Origin: CAZFNU01 sp964520445
GTDB taxonomy: Bacteria > Patescibacteriota > Minisyncoccia > UBA6257 > JAKLIH01
Direction: 5' to 3'
Length of the DNA stretch: 11,916 nucleotides
Assembly (NCBI GenBank): GCA_964520445.1
Contig: CAZFNU010000023.1
Location: 1 to 11,916 of the forward strand
The notes under the pieces were generated by a model, which worked only from the letters and a program-made list of their open reading frames with translations, was not told the DNA's origin and did not search any database. Within the stretch, counting starts at the first letter, position 1. Each line of letters begins with the position of its first letter. Position numbers and translations under genes: made by a program. Positions 1-6,784 of this stretch are shown in pieces.

Positions 1-745
1 GCTTTTGGTGTTCCGCACGATATCAACGGATTTCACCCCTACACCGTGCGTTCCGTCAACCCCTTCTTAACTCTAGTTCTGCCGTATCAGTTGCTTGCTC
101 TTGGTTGAGCCAAGAAATTTAACAACTGACTAAATTTAAGTAATCAAGTAAACCCAATTACAAAAACTCCCTTACGGGACAAAACCGCCTATGGACACTT
201 TACGCCCAATAAATCCAAGTAACGCTTGGAGCCTACGTATCACCGCGGCTGCTGGCACGTAGTTTGCAGCTCCTTATTCATAGAGTACAGTCACCCGAAG
301 GTTAATCCTCTATAAAAGTAGTTTACGATCCGAAGAACTTCTTCCTACACGCGGCGTCGCTGGTTCAGGCTTGCGCCCATTGACCAAGATTCTCGGCTAC
401 TGCCTCCCGTAGGAGTGGGGTCCGTGTCTCAGTACCCCTGTTGGGGATCATGCTCTCACATCCCCTACCCGTCATAGCCTTGGTGAGCCATTACCTCACC
501 AACTAGCTGATGGGATCAAGGCCGATCCTAAAGCGACTTGCGTCTTTGATTTTGCAATCACATCAGAGATTACCCCGTCTTTCGACGAGCTATACCTGAC
601 TTTAGGGAACGTACCAAGATATTACTAACCCGTTCGCCACTAACGTTTAACCTTTCTTGCGAAAAACTAAACATTCGTTCGACTTGTATGCCTTATCCAC
701 GCCGCCAGCGTTCACTCTGGACTAGGATCAAATCCTCATTGAAAA
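1..745 (-). rRNA. rrs: 16S ribosomal RNA, 5' part (3' part lies outside the window)
   Basis: The reverse complement contains conserved 16S blocks in order: the GAACGCTGGCGGCGTG block near the 5' end, ACTCCTACGGGAGGCAG (338 region), GTGCCAGCAGCCGCGGTGA (515 region) and GGGGTGAAATCC near the window edge. The 5' end is placed at about 745 by alignment with the usual TTTGATC start region. The visible length fits E. coli positions 1 to about 725, so there is no large insertion. The GGATAAGGCATACAAGTCG stretch and the diverged TTTGATCCTAGTCCAG segment point to CPR rather than Mollicutes; finer placement is not possible by eye. It is the most downstream gene on the minus strand in this window, and a strong terminator at 1078-1123 separates it from the genes upstream. 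Confidence 0.97.
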
Positions 746-1065
746 TAGATTTGAGACAACTAAAAAATCCAAAATAAACAAATTCGAATATATCTTATTG
801 GATAAAATAAAATGTATAAAACTGGTTGTATTTCTAAAGATTCTCTGTAATGATCTTTAGAAAATTCATATTTTTCAAGTTTTAAAGACCACACTTAATA
901 CTTAAGTGTTAACAGAATTGAATATATCATATTTATTCAGAAAAATCAAGGCCCTAGGGCATTTCTTTTAAAACAGGGTTTTAAACTTGTTAATCACCGC
1001 TATAATACTTTACTTATTGATTATTAATTGTATCCCGTCTTCTTGCTTGAATATCTTCAAATCCA
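746..1065 (-). other. 16S rRNA leader and promoter region, no protein gene
   Basis: No open frame of interest is seen here. The stretch holds three inverted repeats: an 11-bp perfect hairpin at 831-863 (arms TTTCTAAAGAT and ATCTTTAGAAA), an 8-bp hairpin at 891-909 (arms ACACTTAA and TTAAGTGT), and a 10-bp palindrome GCCCTAGGGC at 951-960. They could be leader structures for rRNA processing. The rRNA promoter should lie here: TATTAT (1002-1007) and TACAAT (1026-1031) on the minus strand are possible -10 boxes, but neither has a convincing -35 box. Confidence 0.5.
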
Positions 1066-1123
1066 CTTAAAATAAAAGGCACCTTAAATCTAAATAATGA
1101 TTTTTATTTAAATTTAAGGCACC
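1066..1123 (-). terminator. Strong intrinsic terminator after the basic-peptide gene
   Basis: Two 20-nt arms (1104-1123 and 1078-1097) pair along their whole length in the minus-strand RNA around a 6-nt loop, followed by TTTTATTTT. Three of the pairs are G-U wobbles on the minus strand and would be A-C mismatches on the plus strand, so the structure is built for the minus-strand transcript. It starts 3 nt after the stop codon of the small gene and insulates it from the 16S rRNA. Confidence 0.88.
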
Positions 1124-1126
1124 ATA

Positions 1127-1219
1127 TTATCTTCTTACTATTCTCCTTGCTTTTTTCATTACTTTTTTTCTTGTTTTCTTCATTACTTTTTTTATTATTC
1201 TTATCTTCTTTTTTCTCAT
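1127..1219 (-). CDS. 30-residue, extremely basic amphipathic peptide, unknown
   Basis: The frame reads ATG to TAA. The product has 18 Lys/Arg among 30 residues and no acidic residue. It contains two copies of the unit KKVMKK followed by T-R or A-R. Hydrophobic residues fall at 6, 8, 9, 12, 13, 20, 21, 27 and 28, a 3-4 spacing that would form one amphipathic helix. The gene stands alone: a TTGACT-17-TATACT promoter, an AAGGAG ribosome site 4 nt before the ATG, and a perfect terminator just after the stop. It does not match any ribosomal protein I can recall; a tiny basic ribosomal protein of the AURKAIP1/bS22 kind, a nucleic-acid-binding peptide or a membrane-active cationic peptide are all possible. 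Function unknown. The surrounding signals make the transcript very likely; that the peptide itself is made is an inference from the ribosome site. Confidence 0.68.
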   Translation of the reverse strand: MRKKKIRIIKKVMKKTRKKVMKKARRIVRR

Positions 1220-1223
1220 TTTT

Positions 1224-1229
1224 CTCCTT
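1224..1229 (-). promoter_or_regulatory. Shine-Dalgarno site of the basic-peptide gene
   Basis: AAGGAG lies 4 nt upstream of the ATG at 1219. Most other genes in this window show no such site, so this one both supports the start and is unusual. Confidence 0.7.
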
Positions 1230-1279
1230 TTTCTTAATATAGAGATTTGTCCAATTAAGGTTCAAATACTGATGTTTTT

Positions 1280-1308
1280 AGTATAACATATTATTACTAT
1301 AAAGTCAA
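1280..1308 (-). promoter_or_regulatory. Promoter of the basic-peptide gene
   Basis: -35 TTGACT (1303-1308), 17-nt spacer, -10 TATACT (1280-1285). Transcription would start near 1273, leaving a leader of about 50 nt before the ATG at 1219. The -35 box sits 6 nt past the stop codon of the ribonuclease H gene. Confidence 0.8.
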
Positions 1309-1314
1309 TATTTT

Positions 1315-1743
1315 TTAAAAGAGGGTTTTTGGCTTACTTAACTGCTCGTCTAAAGCTCTATTGACTAGCTTATCCGCTTGTCTATTTTCTTCTCTGGGGA
1401 TGTAGTGAAAACTAACATTTTTTAAATCTCTACGAATATTTCAGACAGCCATAAAAAAGGGTCATAAACTTTCTTCTTTAATTTTAAACCCCCCACTTAA
1501 TTGTTCACATACTAATTCAGAATCAAGATATATTTCTATAGGAGTTGAAAGATTTAATTTTCTAGCACTCAAAGTAGATTTAGCTTTTTGTAAAGCAAAG
1601 ATAACTGCTTTGTATTCAGCTTCATTATTAGTCCCTTCTCCAATGTATTGACAATATTCTTTATCATTAATTACAACCCCAATTCCTGATGGTCCTGGGT
1701 TAGAACGTGATCCTCCGTCTGTATGAACTATTAATTTATCCAT
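1315..1743 (-). CDS. rnhA: Ribonuclease HI
   Basis: Cleaves the RNA strand of RNA-DNA hybrids in the cytoplasm. The 142-residue product begins with the family motif TDGGSRSNPGP. The four metal-binding acids are all visible: D9, E43 (in NNEAEYKA), D74 (in LDSELV) and D124 (in ENRQADKLV). Two in-frame TGA codons, at residues 94 and 101, must be read through as Trp to reach D124; a standard-code reading stops at 93 residues and loses this catalytic acid. The start is 4 nt after the stop of the DUF3307 gene upstream, so the two are likely translated from one mRNA. No Shine-Dalgarno site is visible. Slightly shorter than the E. coli enzyme (155). Confidence 0.93.
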
Positions 1744-1777
1744 AATTTTATTTTATATTAATTATTATTCATAATAA
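1741..1777. repeat. Direct repeat, copy 1 (DUF3307 3' end plus next start codon)
   Basis: These 37 nt are identical to 3290-3326. They contain the start codon of ribonuclease H and the last codons of DUF3307 copy 1. The rest of the two paralogues has diverged much more. Confidence 0.85.
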
Positions 1778-2110
1778 CAACAAATGAAAAGTTTGATCTA
1801 AAACTACTTTTACTATAGCAAAAGCATATTCAGGATTATTCTGTAATGTCATACCTTTAATATTCATTATTCAAAGTAAAATTCTACGTCTATCCAAAAT
1901 CATATGCCAGATAAATACAGCGATTAATCATCATAAGTTTATATGAAGATATAAAAATGGGAATAGGAAAGTTATGGTATAGATAGTAGAATGTCTAATT
2001 AAAGATTTCCAGTTTTTACTTTTATTATCACTGTCATATTGAGATTGAAATAATCAATCAGCAATAAAGTGAACAAATACTAATCAAATAAAGATTGTTA
2101 TTTTATCCAT
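1748..2110 (-). CDS. DUF3307-family membrane protein, copy 1
   Basis: With TGA read as Trp, this gives a 120-residue hydrophobic protein. It carries DUF3307 hallmarks: an N-terminal HFIADWLFQ segment, a KSKNWKSLIRHSTIYT segment in which the conserved His sits at residue 40, and a C-terminal LDQTFHL. About three to four membrane helices are likely (residues 3-20, 42-56, 58-72, 103-118). Six codons are TGA (residues 9, 19, 60, 61, 80, 114) and two Trp are TGG (34, 69). The function of DUF3307 is not known. It is about two-thirds identical by hand alignment to the copy at 3297-3662. The ribonuclease H gene follows at a 4-nt gap. No Shine-Dalgarno site is visible before the ATG. Confidence 0.85.
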
Positions 2111-2191
2111 TTTTATATGTTTATAACTTTAATTAATAATGTATTCTTAGCTTATTCACCTGTTCTTTTTGAAATTATATATTATATTTTT

Positions 2192-2220
2192 ATTTTAGCA
2201 AATTATATATAATTTGACAA
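2192..2220 (-). promoter_or_regulatory. Candidate promoter for the DUF3307-1/rnhA unit
   Basis: -35 TTGTCA (2215-2220), 17-nt spacer, -10 TAAAAT (2192-2197). The region is very AT-rich, so a chance match cannot be excluded. It is back to back with the small-RNA promoter on the plus strand. Confidence 0.5.
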
Positions 2221-2262
2221 TACCCGTTTATTTTAGACCTAAACATCCTGTGGAAAACTCTA

Positions 2263-2291
2263 TTGACAAAAACAAAATACTTTGCTATACT
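2263..2291 (+). promoter_or_regulatory. Promoter of the structured small RNA
   Basis: -35 TTGACA (2263-2268, exact consensus), 17-nt spacer, -10 TATACT (2286-2291). The expected start is near 2298, just before the folded RNA. It is the only convincing plus-strand promoter I found in the window. Confidence 0.85.
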
Positions 2292-2297
2292 ATATCT

Positions 2298-2367
2298 AGA
2301 ATTGCCCACAGACCGAAACGTGACGTTATCGTCGCATTCTCGCAAGAGATAGGTCTGTGGGTTTTTT
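2298..2367 (+). ncRNA. Structured small RNA, three-way junction, about 70 nt, unknown class
   Basis: The RNA is bounded by a near-consensus promoter and a T-tract. Its closing helix is 10 bp and perfect (CCCACAGACC at 2305-2314 with GGTCTGTGGG at 2352-2361). Inside are two short hairpins: GTGACG/CGTCGC with a TTAT loop (2320-2335) and TCTC/GAGA with a GCAA tetraloop of the GNRA type (2338-2349). The joining strands are GAAAC, AT and TA. The closing helix runs directly into six T residues, so it doubles as the terminator. No open frame follows on the plus strand, so it is not an obvious riboswitch leader. Its 3' end meets the stop codon of the DUF3800 gene coming from the other strand. I do not recognise the family. 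Confidence 0.75.
2305..2367 (+). terminator. Terminator formed by the small RNA's closing helix
   Basis: The 10-bp GC-rich helix 2305-2314/2352-2361 is followed by TTTTTT (2362-2367). There is no T-run in the other direction, so it acts on the plus strand. Confidence 0.75.
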
Positions 2368-3004
2368 ATAATTGTGGTCAAATTTGAACATTTATCTTAC
2401 GATGTATTATTATTTGTTCTAGTTGTTGGCCATCTTTCTTCTTATTATTAACCGATCTATTGATTATACCAGCAATATAATCAGCTAATTGTAACAGATT
2501 ACTGGATTGCGAGCGTTGCATTTTAACTTTTTTTATTCCAATCTCTTTTTTATTCACGTTTTTATTTAAATATTTTGCAAGTCTACCCTTAAATTCAAGA
2601 CTGCCACTTTCATCAATTGTAATAATAGAATAATTTAATTTATCTTTAGCGTTTTCAAAAACTAAACCACAAGCATATTTATAAAAAGATTCTTTGCTTT
2701 GGAATCCTTCCGCTCATAATTTTATGGGGTTTTTATTTATAACAATACCATAATAGAAAAAATTATATCTAGCAACCGCCCTTAAAAAAGCAATACGAAC
2801 ATTATTAGTATTCCTACTAAAATGGAACTCATCGTCTTCATTCCATCCTAGTTCACGTTTTAAAAGAGAAATTCTTTTATCACATGCTATCGCCTCCTCT
2901 GTATCATCGAAAACAACTAATCCGATTGTAAAAAATCGGCTTGAACCTTTATCAATTTTCCATCCGGAATCTCCTGATTCATCAATAAAAACTAAATTAG
3001 GCAT
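2366..3004 (-). CDS. DUF3800-family protein (RNase H-fold, putative nuclease)
   Basis: The 212-residue product opens with FIDESGDSGW (D8, E9, D12), the DUF3800 signature, and near the C-terminus has LLQLADYIAGIINR, the second signature with a conserved Asp. It ends with QIWPQL. Two TGA codons (residues 97 and 209) are read as Trp. DUF3800 proteins are predicted RNase H-fold enzymes often seen near defence or mobile genes; no activity is shown here. Its start is 9 nt after the DUF3850 stop, so it is the last gene of the NlpC-like/DUF3307-2/DUF3850/DUF3800 run. Its stop codon falls in the T-tract of the convergent small RNA. Confidence 0.88.
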
Positions 3005-3013
3005 ACTTCTATT

Positions 3014-3292
3014 TTAATTTTGTTTTTCTAATTTTATAATTCAAAAACCATTTTTCTTTACATCATCAATATTATAGAATTGAAGAGGATTTTGAGCTGA
3101 ATGTTCAACTCTTGAACACTTAAACTCTGTAGAGCGACCAGTATATTGTTTTGTCCTGGGATCATATTCTTCAAAGACTAATATATCTTCATTTTTTAAG
3201 TCAAAATCTGCAAGACGTAATTCAAAAGTTCTTTCGCCGGAAATGAATTTTTCATATCATTCCGGCCAACATTTTTTCTTTATAATAGACAT
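3014..3292 (-). CDS. DUF3850-family protein (ASCH/PUA-like, putative RNA binding)
   Basis: The 92-residue product matches DUF3850: WPEWYEKFISGERTFELR at residues 9-26, then a DILVFEEYDP strand-turn, YTGRST, and a closing GFWIIKLEK strand. The fold belongs to the ASCH/PUA-like group that binds RNA or modified nucleotides; the target is unknown. Residues 12 and 84 are TGA codons. The start codon lies 4 nt after the DUF3307-2 stop, inside a 37-nt block identical to the one before ribonuclease H, which suggests the two downstream genes are coupled to DUF3307 in the same way. No Shine-Dalgarno site is visible. Confidence 0.85.
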
Positions 3293-3326
3293 AATTTTAT
3301 TTTATATTAATTATTATTCATAATAA
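3290..3326. repeat. Direct repeat, copy 2 (DUF3307 3' end plus next start codon)
   Basis: Identical over 37 nt to 1741-1777. It covers the DUF3850 start codon and the last codons of DUF3307 copy 2. Confidence 0.85.
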
Positions 3327-3662
3327 AAGTAAATGAAAAACTTGATCTAGGGTTATGGCAATTAAAGAATATAAATGATCTGGGGTGTTATCTTTAGTCA
3401 TACCCTTAATATTTTTCATCATCCAAACTAATGCGTTTCTTTTATCTAAAATAATATGTAAAACAAATACAGATATTAATCATCATAAATTAATATGAAA
3501 GAGCAGAAATGGGATTAAAAATCCTAAAGTATAAATAAATGAATGCATTAATAGTGGTTTTCAATTTTTACTCTTATTCATGGTTTGATAGTAGTTTTGA
3601 AAAAGTCAATCTATAATATAGTGTACAAATATCAGTCAAATAAAAATTGCTATTTTATCCAT
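3297..3662 (-). CDS. DUF3307-family membrane protein, copy 2
   Basis: A 121-residue paralogue of the gene at 1748-2110 with the same landmarks: HYIIDWLFQ near the N-terminus, NKSKNW with a following conserved His, HINLWWLI in the middle and LDQVFHL at the end. Six codons are TGA (9, 19, 34, 60, 61, 115). At residue 34 this copy has TGA where copy 1 has TGG; at the LVWMM position it has TGG where copy 1 has TGA. The last residues are identical in both copies. It sits 21 nt after the NlpC-like gene and 4 nt before DUF3850. Function unknown; several membrane helices are predicted by eye. Confidence 0.85.
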
Positions 3663-3683
3663 TTTTATACGTTTATAATTTTA

Positions 3684-4139
3684 TTAATTTAATTTTTTAT
3701 TTCAATAAATAGCGATTATTTTTCTATTGTTTTCCATTAGATAATGATGGATTTGAGGTGTTTTCTTTCTTGAGCTATTGCTGATGGCTTTATTATTACT
3801 AATATAAAAACCGATATGAGCATGAACATCATTGCCGAGCTTCTGTGGTTCTCAAACTAGGACAGCTCCAATTTTGGGTTTTTTGATTTTATATCAGCCA
3901 CTTTTTTCCATATCTTTTATGGTACTAGATACAGTAGTGTGGAAATCAAAAATTAATTTAGATAAATAAAGAACTGAGGAGACAAACATAGCACAAGATA
4001 AATTACCATTATTAAGAATGTCCATTTCCTTATTGCCTATCTTCATAAAGAAATTCTGAAACATTTTACTTCCTACAGCTTTTTTAATTCTAGATATATA
4101 CGTTTTAAAAATGAGTGGTTTTGTTGGAGATTTTACCAT
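3684..4139 (-). CDS. NlpC/P60- or CHAP-like cysteine hydrolase
   Basis: The 151-residue product has the layout of the papain-like NlpC/P60-CHAP group: a Cys in LSCAMFVSSVL (C49) at a helix start, and a His in HAHIGFYI (H108), followed by KAISNSSRKKTPQIHHY as expected after the catalytic strand. Three TGA codons (82, 96, 146) fall at Trp-like places: SGWYK, LVWEP and IYWNKK. Members usually cut peptide bonds in cell-wall peptidoglycan, but I see no signal peptide or transmembrane segment, so export is unproven. It is the first gene of the run ending with DUF3800. The start is the first ATG of the frame and is not backed by a ribosome site. Confidence 0.7.
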
Positions 4140-4201
4140 AATGTTTATTTAAAGAGATTATATATAATATTACTTTTTTAATACTTTATATACTTCTGAT
4201 A

Positions 4202-4231
4202 TATTGACAAACTTTATAAAGTTTGTCAATA
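4202..4231. repeat. Perfect 30-bp palindrome
   Basis: All 15 base pairs match with no spacer; the centre lies between 4216 and 4217 and the half-site is TATTGACAAACTTTA. It starts 2 nt beyond the TAG stop of the exonuclease gene and is 62 nt upstream of the NlpC-like start. No T-run follows on either strand, so it is not a standard terminator. Each half carries TTGACA, so it could be an operator or a -35 element for the NlpC-like run (minus-strand TTGACA-17-CAATAT, a poor -10 match). It could also be an mRNA-end hairpin. Confidence 0.75.
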
Positions 4232-4233
4232 CC

Positions 4234-4821
4234 CTATATATTTATTATCTTTTTATATAACTCAAAAGAAGTTTTGGCATCCTCTAAAGCGCTGTGTTCT
4301 TTAGATTTATCTCTTTCTATACCAAAGTACTTACATAGCTCAGCTAGACTGAATTTGGTGGCTTCTAGGGCCTTTAGGAGCTTTACATAGCACATCCCAG
4401 CAATATCTGGGTGAAGGTAATAAAATGGTGGCATAGTAATACCGTTATCTAGATAAGCTTTTTCAATACGTGACCAATCCATAGCAGAGTTAAACCCAAT
4501 TAGGATTTTACCATAAGCTAGTTGTTCTAATTTTCTTAATCCATCAATTAAAGGAATAGCATCTTTTCAATCATCTTCATTGTAATGAACCATTTTTAAA
4601 GAAATTGGGTCTGCGTTTTCAATGTGAGTTGGGGATATTTTAAAATTAAATTCTTGTTTAATTGATAAATCTTTTTGGTCTACTATTATTCCCCCTATTT
4701 CAATAATCTCGTGATTTAAATTTAATCCCGTTAATTCTAAATCAAGAAAAACTAAATCCCTTTCTTTCATAGGGGTTCCTCCCCTAATTGCTTCATCGTA
4801 TGTTTTAGTATTTTCTTCCAT
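4234..4821 (-). CDS. DEDDh-type 3'-5' exonuclease (DnaQ/RNase T-like)
   Basis: The 195-residue product holds all five DEDDh residues: D27 and E29 in VFLDLELTG (motif I), D115 in IGFNSAMDW (motif II), and H176 and D181 in EHSALEDAK (motif III). This fold removes nucleotides from 3' ends of DNA or RNA; proofreading, RNA trimming or repair cannot be told apart here. One TGA (residue 85) is read as Trp; a standard-code reading would split it into two fragments separating motif I from motifs II and III. The gene starts 1 nt after the pgk stop. An alternative start is M18, just before the first strand. Confidence 0.88.
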
Positions 4822-4822
4822 A

Positions 4823-5911
4823 TTATTTTTTTAAGCACGGAAAAGTTCCGTGAATTAAATAATATAACATAGCCCCACCGGCACTGGAAACAAAAATATT
4901 CTTTTTATTCATTAAGGGTTTTACAAATTCAAGAGTTTCTCCCCCGCCAATGATAATCTTAGCTTTGGATTTAGCTAAAATCTTAACTAGTTCTTTAGTT
5001 GATTTATCAAAGGGTTTTTCTTCAATATATCCTAATGGTCCATTTCAGAAAATGGTTTTAGAATGATCTAAATAAACTTTAAATAAGTCTATAGAATATT
5101 TACCTAAATCTAAGATATTATCTTGAGGTTTAAGATTATTAATATTTCTATACTCTACCTTTGTATCATTCTTTATCTGAAAATCTATAGGTAAAACAAT
5201 CTCATCTGAACCCCAATCCTTAATCTTAACTTTTTTATCTACTAATGATTTACCCATGTTTAAACCATGATATAGCCAAAGAGTATTAGCCATAACACCA
5301 CCAACTAAAACAAAATCTGCTGGTTTTAGGAATTTTTCAATTAGAGGAATCTTATCTTCTGTTTTAGCTCCTCCAATAATCATAGTAAAAGGATGCTTGA
5401 TATTTTTATTCAAGGTATCTAAGGATTTGATTTCAGACATAAAATTAAAACCATAATAGGTTTTAAGGTATTTAGGAATACCACATAAAGAAGCACATTT
5501 TCTATGGGAGACAGAAAAAGCTTCATTGATGAAAACATCCCCTAACTTAGCTAATTTCTTGGCAAATAAATTATTGTTATTATCTTCTTCTTTTCAGAAA
5601 CGAATATTCTCTAGTAAGATGAGTTTATCATCAGGAATATTTTCCAATTTATTGAAAAACTTAATTTTCTTTTTAAATGTTTTTTCTAGTATTGGAATTA
5701 ATTTATGCAAAGAATATTTTTCTTCTTTACCCTTGGGTCTCCCTAAATGGGAAATTAAAATTATTTGTTTAGCTTTGTTTTTAAAAAGGAAGTCTATCGT
5801 TTTCTTGGCACATTGAAAACGATAGTGATCTTTTTTAAAATCTGAAACATTAAAATCCACTCGAACAAGTACTTTTTTGTTTTCTACGTCTTTGGATTTT
5901 ATAATGTTCAT
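4823..5911 (-). CDS. pgk: Phosphoglycerate kinase
   Basis: Transfers phosphate from 1,3-bisphosphoglycerate to ADP in glycolysis. The product has 362 residues, shorter than the usual 390-400. Visible motifs are VRVDFNV near the N-terminus, HLGRPKG, ENIRFWKEE, the CPR-style EAFSVSHR, GGAKTEDK, IFWNGPLG, GGGETLEF and SAGGAML near the C-terminus. Two TGA codons, residues 106 and 289, must be Trp: the WNGP tryptophan is almost invariant in this enzyme. The start is 5 nt downstream of the SIMPL-protein stop, and the exonuclease gene follows after 1 nt, so the three form one run. No Shine-Dalgarno site is visible. Confidence 0.97.
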
Positions 5912-5916
5912 AAATA

Positions 5917-6711
5917 TTATTTAATTTCGTAAGTAATGCTAACTGTTTGGCTAACATCCTGACTTCCTGGTTCTATTGGAGCTGGAGTGGCAATATCTGA
6001 TCTTAATTTAGCAGAAGAATAAGACATTTCACTAACGCCATAATAGTAGGAATTATTCTCAGAGATATTAATGATTCTTCCTAGTCTAATACCGGTTGAT
6101 TGAGATAGCATTTGAGCTTTTGTTTTGATTTGATTTATGGCTTCTATCTTAGCTTGATTTTGTAAAGCTTCAGAATCATCAATACCAAAACTTACATTAG
6201 ATATTTGGTTAACTCCTAACCCCGGTAATGATCCAACTATGGAATCAATTTTTGTAAAATCCCTTATTTTAATTGAAACTGATTGAGTTATTCTGTATCC
6301 TGATATTTTAGAAGAACAAGTTTTAGAAGAAGAAATAGTAGGAGCTATTTCAGTGCCGTAAACACACTTATCTTCATAGGTTGGAGTAATGGTATATTGA
6401 CTAGTTTTAATATCTTTACTTTCTACTCCTTGTTTTTTAAGATAGTCAATAACTCCTTGCATTAATTTATTAGTTTCATTGGATATATCACTTACTTGTT
6501 TATCTTCTTTAACAATGTTAAAACTAATAGTAGCAATATCGGGGATAACAGTTACTTTACCAGTAGAGGTTAAAGTAATAGACCTTCCTTGGCTATATTG
6601 ATTCTTAGCTTCAATGAATTTTAATGATCCTCAACCAATTAAACTAAAAATCAAACAGATACCAATGCCTATACCTAAAGTATAGAACACTTTCTTCAGA
6701 TTTTCTTTCAT
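5917..6711 (-). CDS. SIMPL-domain (DUF541) membrane-anchored protein
   Basis: The 264-residue product has a single N-terminal membrane helix (about residues 8-29) after a basic start, then a SIMPL/DUF541 domain: STGKVTVIPDIATISF strand, VESKDIKTSQYTITPTY, GYRITQSVSIKIRD, and an ALQNQAKIEAINQIKTKAQ helix close to the family pattern. The bulk should lie outside the cytoplasm. One TGA (residue 27), inside the helix, is read as Trp. The role of SIMPL proteins is poorly known. It has its own candidate promoter and leads pgk and the exonuclease gene. Confidence 0.85.
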
Positions 6712-6743
6712 ACTTAAAGTTTAGAATTTTTATTATTAATTCT

Positions 6744-6772
6744 ATTTTAGCATACTTTTTAATTTTTTACAA
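6744..6772 (-). promoter_or_regulatory. Promoter of the SIMPL-pgk-exonuclease run
   Basis: -35 TTGTAA (6767-6772), 17-nt spacer, -10 TAAAAT (6744-6749) with a TGC just before it (extended -10). Start expected near 6737, leaving a leader of about 25 nt. Confidence 0.6.
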
Positions 6773-6784
6773 ATATTAGAAAGA

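Noticed and set aside
1..745. A Mollicutes (Mycoplasma-type) genome, the usual UGA-to-Trp group
   Set aside because: The 16S 5' region (GGCGGCGTGGATAAGGC) and diverged 27F site do not look like Mollicutes, and the pgk motif is CPR-like. Phylogeny would settle it.
2305..2361. Hammerhead-type self-cleaving ribozyme, suggested by the three-way junction and GAAAC strand
   Set aside because: The required CUGANGA core is absent and the joining strands do not fit.
2190..2381. A 63-codon minus-strand frame over the small RNA and promoter region
   Set aside because: It lies across the small RNA and two promoters in antisense, has no start signal and resembles nothing.
4202..4231. Intrinsic terminator of the exonuclease gene
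   Set aside because: The palindrome is AT-rich and no T-run follows on either strand.
5526..5816. Plus-strand frames within pgk, dinD and rhuM (also 9700-9927, 10641-10823, 10840-11058) and a minus frame at 8047-8247
   Set aside because: They are alternative-frame shadows of well-identified genes, with no start signals.
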